Origin: Candidatus Coatesiibacteriota bacterium
GTDB lineage: Bacteria; JAFGND01
Reading direction: 5' to 3'
DNA: 16,728 nucleotides
NCBI GenBank assembly: GCA_016927185.1
Contig: JAFGND010000075.1
Coordinates: 1 to 16,728 of the forward strand
Made by a program: the position numbers and the translations under genes. Numbering within the stretch: position 1 is the stretch's first letter; each line of letters starts with the position of its first letter. Positions 13,900 to 16,728 of this stretch are shown here, piece by piece. The notes beneath the pieces were generated by a model that saw only the letters and a list, made by a program, of their open reading frames with translations, was not told where the DNA came from and made no database searches.

Positions 13900-14144
13900 A
13901 AGGACTTGCTTTTCTTTATGAGCTCTATTTGTCAAATTAAATCATTCTTTTTGAAGCAAATTCAATTCAGTTTTAAAGATAGAATAAAACACCTTAACTA
14001 AGTATGATTATAATAATGTAACTAATCATGAACCTGAGAATTCCTTCTTTATTATCATCTTTTTCAATTACTTGATCCAGCCATAAAAAAATTGACAAAT
14101 ATATATTACTGGAAACGCAAGTTATTTAAAAAAAGGAAAGTTAG
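13900..14144. promoter_or_regulatory. Divergent intergenic region between blocks B and C
   Basis: No gene is seen in these 245 bp. The region must hold promoters for both directions. The palindrome ATTATAAT at 14007-14014 offers a TATAAT-like -10 on either strand, but neither has a good -35. A TTGACA at 14092-14097 (plus strand) has no clear -10 at the right spacing. Two copies of TAACTAA-NN-ATGA begin at 13995 and 14019. An inverted repeat ATGATTA / TAATCAT lies at 14004-14010 and 14023-14029. The end of the region carries AAAGGAAAG, the ribosome site for the plus-strand gene. Promoter positions are guesses by eye. Confidence 0.35.
13995..14031. repeat. Imperfect direct repeat with nested inverted repeat (possible operator)
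   Basis: The 13-base unit TAACTAA-NN-ATGA occurs at 13995-14007 and 14019-14031, differing only at the two N positions, with a 24-bp period. Overlapping it, ATGATTA (14004-14010) and TAATCAT (14023-14029) form a perfect 7-bp inverted repeat with a 12-bp spacer. Its location between divergent operons would suit a regulator site. In AT-rich DNA, short matches like this can arise by chance, so confidence is low. Confidence 0.3.
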
Positions 14145-15584
14145 TTGAAATTTAGAGAAGTATCATTCAATGAAAAAGTATTCATAATAATACTTCTTGT
14201 TTTAAGTTGCATTTTATTCATTATCGGAAAAAGTGGCTGGTTTCTTAATGATGATTTCTACTTGCTGGATCAAGCTAAAACCCTTAAATTATTAAGTCCT
14301 TTTTACGATAACATGTTTTACAGACCAATAGCTCACATTTCATTTTTTGTTCAGCAAAAAATATCTGGATTGAAATTCTATCCTTATCTGATAGTAAACA
14401 TCCTCATTCATCTTATCAATACTTTTCTACTATATTATTTAATGATATTGCTCGCTAGAAGCAAGGGAGAAAGTTTTCCAGATTTGACAGGGAAACTACT
14501 GGTTATGATTTTCTTTGTCCACCCGACAGGAATAGAAGTCGTACAATGGAGTTCCGCAAGAACTGATTCTCTCGCTGGCTTGTTTGTTTTTTCTTCAGTG
14601 ATTGCTTTGTTAAAGGGGAAAAACAATGTTTCAATTTTCTTATATGCTCTTGCTTTGCTATCAAAAGAAATAGCAATAGCTGCATTATTACCTTATATCT
14701 TTATAAGCTACTTCAAGGATAAAAAAAATCTGAAGAAAAATCTTTTGAAATATTCTCTTGTAACAATTATATATGTTGCATTAAGATATTTTGTATTGAG
14801 AAATCTCTTCTTTAAAACAATTGAACAGCACATTCTTGAACCTTATCAGAGAATTGCCCATCTAATTCTTTATTTATTCATGCCTTATTTCAATTATTGC
14901 ATAAAATTGCTGGGCTTGATAACCCCTATAGTTTTTCTTGTGGTTTTTTCCATAAGCATAATATTGATAAGTATACATCTTTTCATGAAAAATCCTTTCT
15001 ATTTGTTTATAATTGCAGGATTCTGGGGTTTCTTGTTTGTTGCCATATCTTCATATATAATTGGATTAAGATATTTATATTTACCTCTGTTTTTCGGGGT
15101 ACTTCTATTGTATTGCATGCGTCTTGAAAACAAAATTCCGAAAAGCTTCCTCAAAAAAATAAATATTTTCATATTTTTAGTAATATGTCTTTTTACGCAT
15201 TTATTTGGACTGCAAATGGAAGGATTTATTGATCATGGGAGAATTGTAAGGGTATTCGCCAGAGATCTGCTTTTTAATAAGCATGAATTTGATGACAAAG
15301 AGCGGACGATCTATGCAATAGACTTTTTACCAGTACATGTTACGCATTTCCTGAATGATGTATCCTTTAGTGGTCTGTTGAGATTATATGATTTCAAGGT
15401 AACTAATGGTGTAATACTATATACTGTTCCAAAAGGGAGCAGATTGGTATATTCCAGTGCTCCACAGGCTATGAAAGAGGGAATTAATGCGGAAATGTGG
15501 ATCAGCCCTCCTCCTGGATATTTGATTTTTTTCCAGCCTGAAGGTAAGTTATGGAGAATAGAAAGCATAATCAAGAATTTCTAA
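14145..15584 (+). CDS. GT-C-type multi-spanning membrane glycosyltransferase-like protein, first paralogue
   Basis: 479 residues from a TTG start at 14145. A stop codon sits immediately before it, and AAAGGAAAG lies seven bases upstream, so no longer start exists. Seen: about ten hydrophobic segments starting at 12-29. The first external loop has LNDDFYLLDQA (Asp36-Asp37) and then MFYRPIAH (YRP 59-61), followed by HPTGIEVVQWSSARTDSL (126-143) and a SKE motif (173-175). A soluble C-terminal domain runs from about 365. Known: GT-C enzymes (PMT, ArnT, TMTC families) use an acidic pair in the first outside loop and lipid-linked sugar donors, transferring sugar on the far side of the inner membrane. 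The HP-E-W-R-D and LSKE pattern recalls TMTC-like proteins. First gene of block C; its end overlaps the next gene. Donor and acceptor unknown. Confidence 0.75.
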   Translation: MKFREVSFNEKVFIIILLVLSCILFIIGKSGWFLNDDFYLLDQAKTLKLLSPFYDNMFYRPIAHISFFVQQKISGLKFYPYLIVNILIHLINTFLLYYLMILLARSKGESFPDLTGKLLVMIFFVHPTGIEVVQWSSARTDSLAGLFVFSSVIALLKGKNNVSIFLYALALLSKEIAIAALLPYIFISYFKDKKNLKKNLLKYSLVTIIYVALRYFVLRNLFFKTIEQHILEPYQRIAHLILYLFMPYFNYCIKLLGLITPIVFLVVFSISIILISIHLFMKNPFYLFIIAGFWGFLFVAISSYIIGLRYLYLPLFFGVLLLYCMRLENKIPKSFLKKINIFIFLVICLFTHLFGLQMEGFIDHGRIVRVFARDLLFNKHEFDDKERTIYAIDFLPVHVTHFLNDVSFSGLLRLYDFKVTNGVILYTVPKGSRLVYSSAPQAMKEGINAEMWISPPPGYLIFFQPEGKLWRIESIIKNF

Positions 15585-16728
15585 GCCTGAAAAGCATTCC
15601 AGAAAATCAGTTATTATTTTTCATGATAATTGGCTTAGTCTTTCTTTCTATAAGGCTTTATATGCCACTTCTTGATGCAGAGTTTTTTCTCGATGACTAT
15701 CTTCACCTAATAATAGTTAAAGAAAACATAAATCCTTTGAATGTATTTGCAAAGGATTTCATGCTGGGGGCATTTTACAGACCAATAGTTTATTTTGTAT
15801 GGAAGATCAATTATGTTTTTTTCAACATAAATCCTAGAATGTATTATTTTATTAATATAGTCATTCTGATAGGAAATTCTCTTTTGCTGCTTTTCATAAT
15901 GCATCTATCAAAAATGAATAAATTGATTTCCTTTTTTGCTGTTTGCATATGGATAGTCAATCCGATAACAGCAACAGGAACAGTTTGGTTGTCAAGCAGA
16001 TATGATCTTGTATCAACTTTTTTTCTGCTGTCAAGCATTCTTTTCTATGTATTATTTCATCTGGGTGGAAGGTGGAAACTATATATTTTATCCCTGATTT
16101 TTGCCTTGCTATCATATTTCTCCAAGGAAAGCTGCTTATCGCTTCCTCTTCTTATTATTGCTTTTTATCTTAAGATAGAAAAAAAAGCAGGACTGAAGGA
16201 TAAGTTCCTTGGTATAATAGTGTTCACAATTCCTTACATATTATTAGCATTGCTGTTTATGTTTATCAGGCTTGAAGTGCTTGGAAACTGGGGAGGATAT
16301 GATTTTACAGGAAATATAGCATTATCTAATTACAGACTAATAACTGGCTATTTCATGAAGCCTTTGAGTAACAAGATAGTACTTTTTTCATATTTATTGC
16401 TAATAATCCTCCTGGTCAAGAACAAGATAAACTCGACAGCAAGACTCTCTTTTATCTGGATTTTTGCATCCCTGCTACCTGTCATTCCTTTGTACAAATT
16501 GCTCTTCATCCCTGGAATGCTTCTCTTTCTGCCTTATAGATTCTTCTTTCTGACAGGATTGGGAATGACTTTTTTAGTCTGCTCATTACTGGAGCAGCTT
16601 AGCAGAAAAAACAGAATTGCAGGTGCTATAGCATTATCTTTAGTTCTTTCCATGTTCGTTATAAAAATGTATAAATCCAGACAGATTATTAATGACTGGA
16701 AAAAAGAAACCATCAAAGTACATGAAAC
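15551..16728 (+). CDS. GT-C-type multi-spanning membrane glycosyltransferase-like protein, second paralogue (3' end cut)
   Basis: Open from ATG at 15551 to the right edge (392 full codons, no stop). The start overlaps the end of the first paralogue by 34 bp and has GAAGG six to seven bases upstream; the reading frame differs from that of the first gene. Seen: membrane segments from about 22, the acidic pair FFLDDYLHL (Asp48-Asp49), AFYRPIVYF (YRP 76-78), NPITATGTVWLSSRYDLV (137-154) and YFSKESC (SKE 191-193). Each motif lines up in order and spacing with the first paralogue, so the two are tandem duplicates that have diverged strongly. Known family behaviour: lipid-linked sugar transfer outside the inner membrane. 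Inferred: they act in the same glycan pathway, perhaps as a pair. The C-terminal part is missing, so its length and soluble domain cannot be judged. Confidence 0.75.
   Translation, partial: MENRKHNQEFLSLKSIPENQLLFFMIIGLVFLSIRLYMPLLDAEFFLDDYLHLIIVKENINPLNVFAKDFMLGAFYRPIVYFVWKINYVFFNINPRMYYFINIVILIGNSLLLLFIMHLSKMNKLISFFAVCIWIVNPITATGTVWLSSRYDLVSTFFLLSSILFYVLFHLGGRWKLYILSLIFALLSYFSKESCLSLPLLIIAFYLKIEKKAGLKDKFLGIIVFTIPYILLALLFMFIRLEVLGNWGGYDFTGNIALSNYRLITGYFMKPLSNKIVLFSYLLLIILLVKNKINSTARLSFIWIFASLLPVIPLYKLLFIPGMLLFLPYRFFFLTGLGMTFLVCSLLEQLSRKNRIAGAIALSLVLSMFVIKMYKSRQIINDWKKETIKVHE

Noticed and set aside
13900-13935. TTG start at 13935 for the first vertex protein
   Set aside because: The twelve added residues do not match the family, whose members begin with the MKIGK-type motif. 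The ribosome site is weak for both starts, so some doubt remains.
14092-14097. TTGACA as the -35 of the plus-strand operon
   Set aside because: No acceptable -10 lies 16-18 bp downstream; the nearby TATATT is only 4 bp away.

Overview
The window is AT-rich DNA from a Gram-negative-type (two-membrane) bacterium: it encodes a signal-peptide beta-barrel protein, a lipoprotein, TolQ/TolR-type motor subunits and a TonB-like protein. No rRNA or species-diagnostic gene is present and I cannot name the lineage. The mix (Agl/Glt-like envelope machinery as in Myxococcota, isolated microcompartment vertex proteins, a B12-type radical SAM enzyme in a glycan operon) would suit an uncultured phylum, but that is inference. 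Genes fill almost the whole window, in three blocks. I saw no tRNA, rRNA, CRISPR array, insertion sequence or phage gene.

Block A (minus strand, 9672 down to the left edge) reads: TPR lipoprotein, 1452-residue periplasmic TPR protein, outer-membrane beta-barrel protein, TolQ/ExbB/MotA-family protein, two consecutive TolR/ExbD-family proteins, and a TonB/AgmX-PglI-like protein that runs off the left edge. Gaps are tiny or the genes overlap, so this looks like one operon. The parts list (one TolQ, two TolR, a TonB-like transducer, TPR proteins, a barrel) matches the Agl-Glt gliding machinery and the related Nfs machinery of myxobacteria better than a nutrient-uptake TonB system. The first TolR-like subunit has Asn where the family has its proton-carrying Asp; the second keeps the Asp. 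The barrel gene holds two G8 tracts.

Block B (minus strand, 13899 down to 9792) is a tightly coupled operon: two different EutN/CcmL-family (BMC-P) microcompartment vertex proteins, a GT9 heptosyltransferase-like enzyme with N- and C-terminal Cys clusters, a B12-binding-type radical SAM enzyme, and an ExoA-like membrane GT2 glycosyltransferase. No hexameric shell gene is in the window. Vertex proteins co-transcribed with glycan enzymes are unexpected.

Block C (plus strand, 14145 to the right edge) is a tandem pair of paralogous multi-spanning GT-C-type (TMTC/PMT-like) proteins overlapping by 34 bp; the second is cut by the window end. Blocks B and C diverge from a roughly 245-bp intergenic region containing an imperfect direct repeat and an inverted repeat. 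One reading is that B and C build or modify a surface glycan and A is an energised trans-envelope machine that moves, exports or anchors surface material. The link rests on proximity only.
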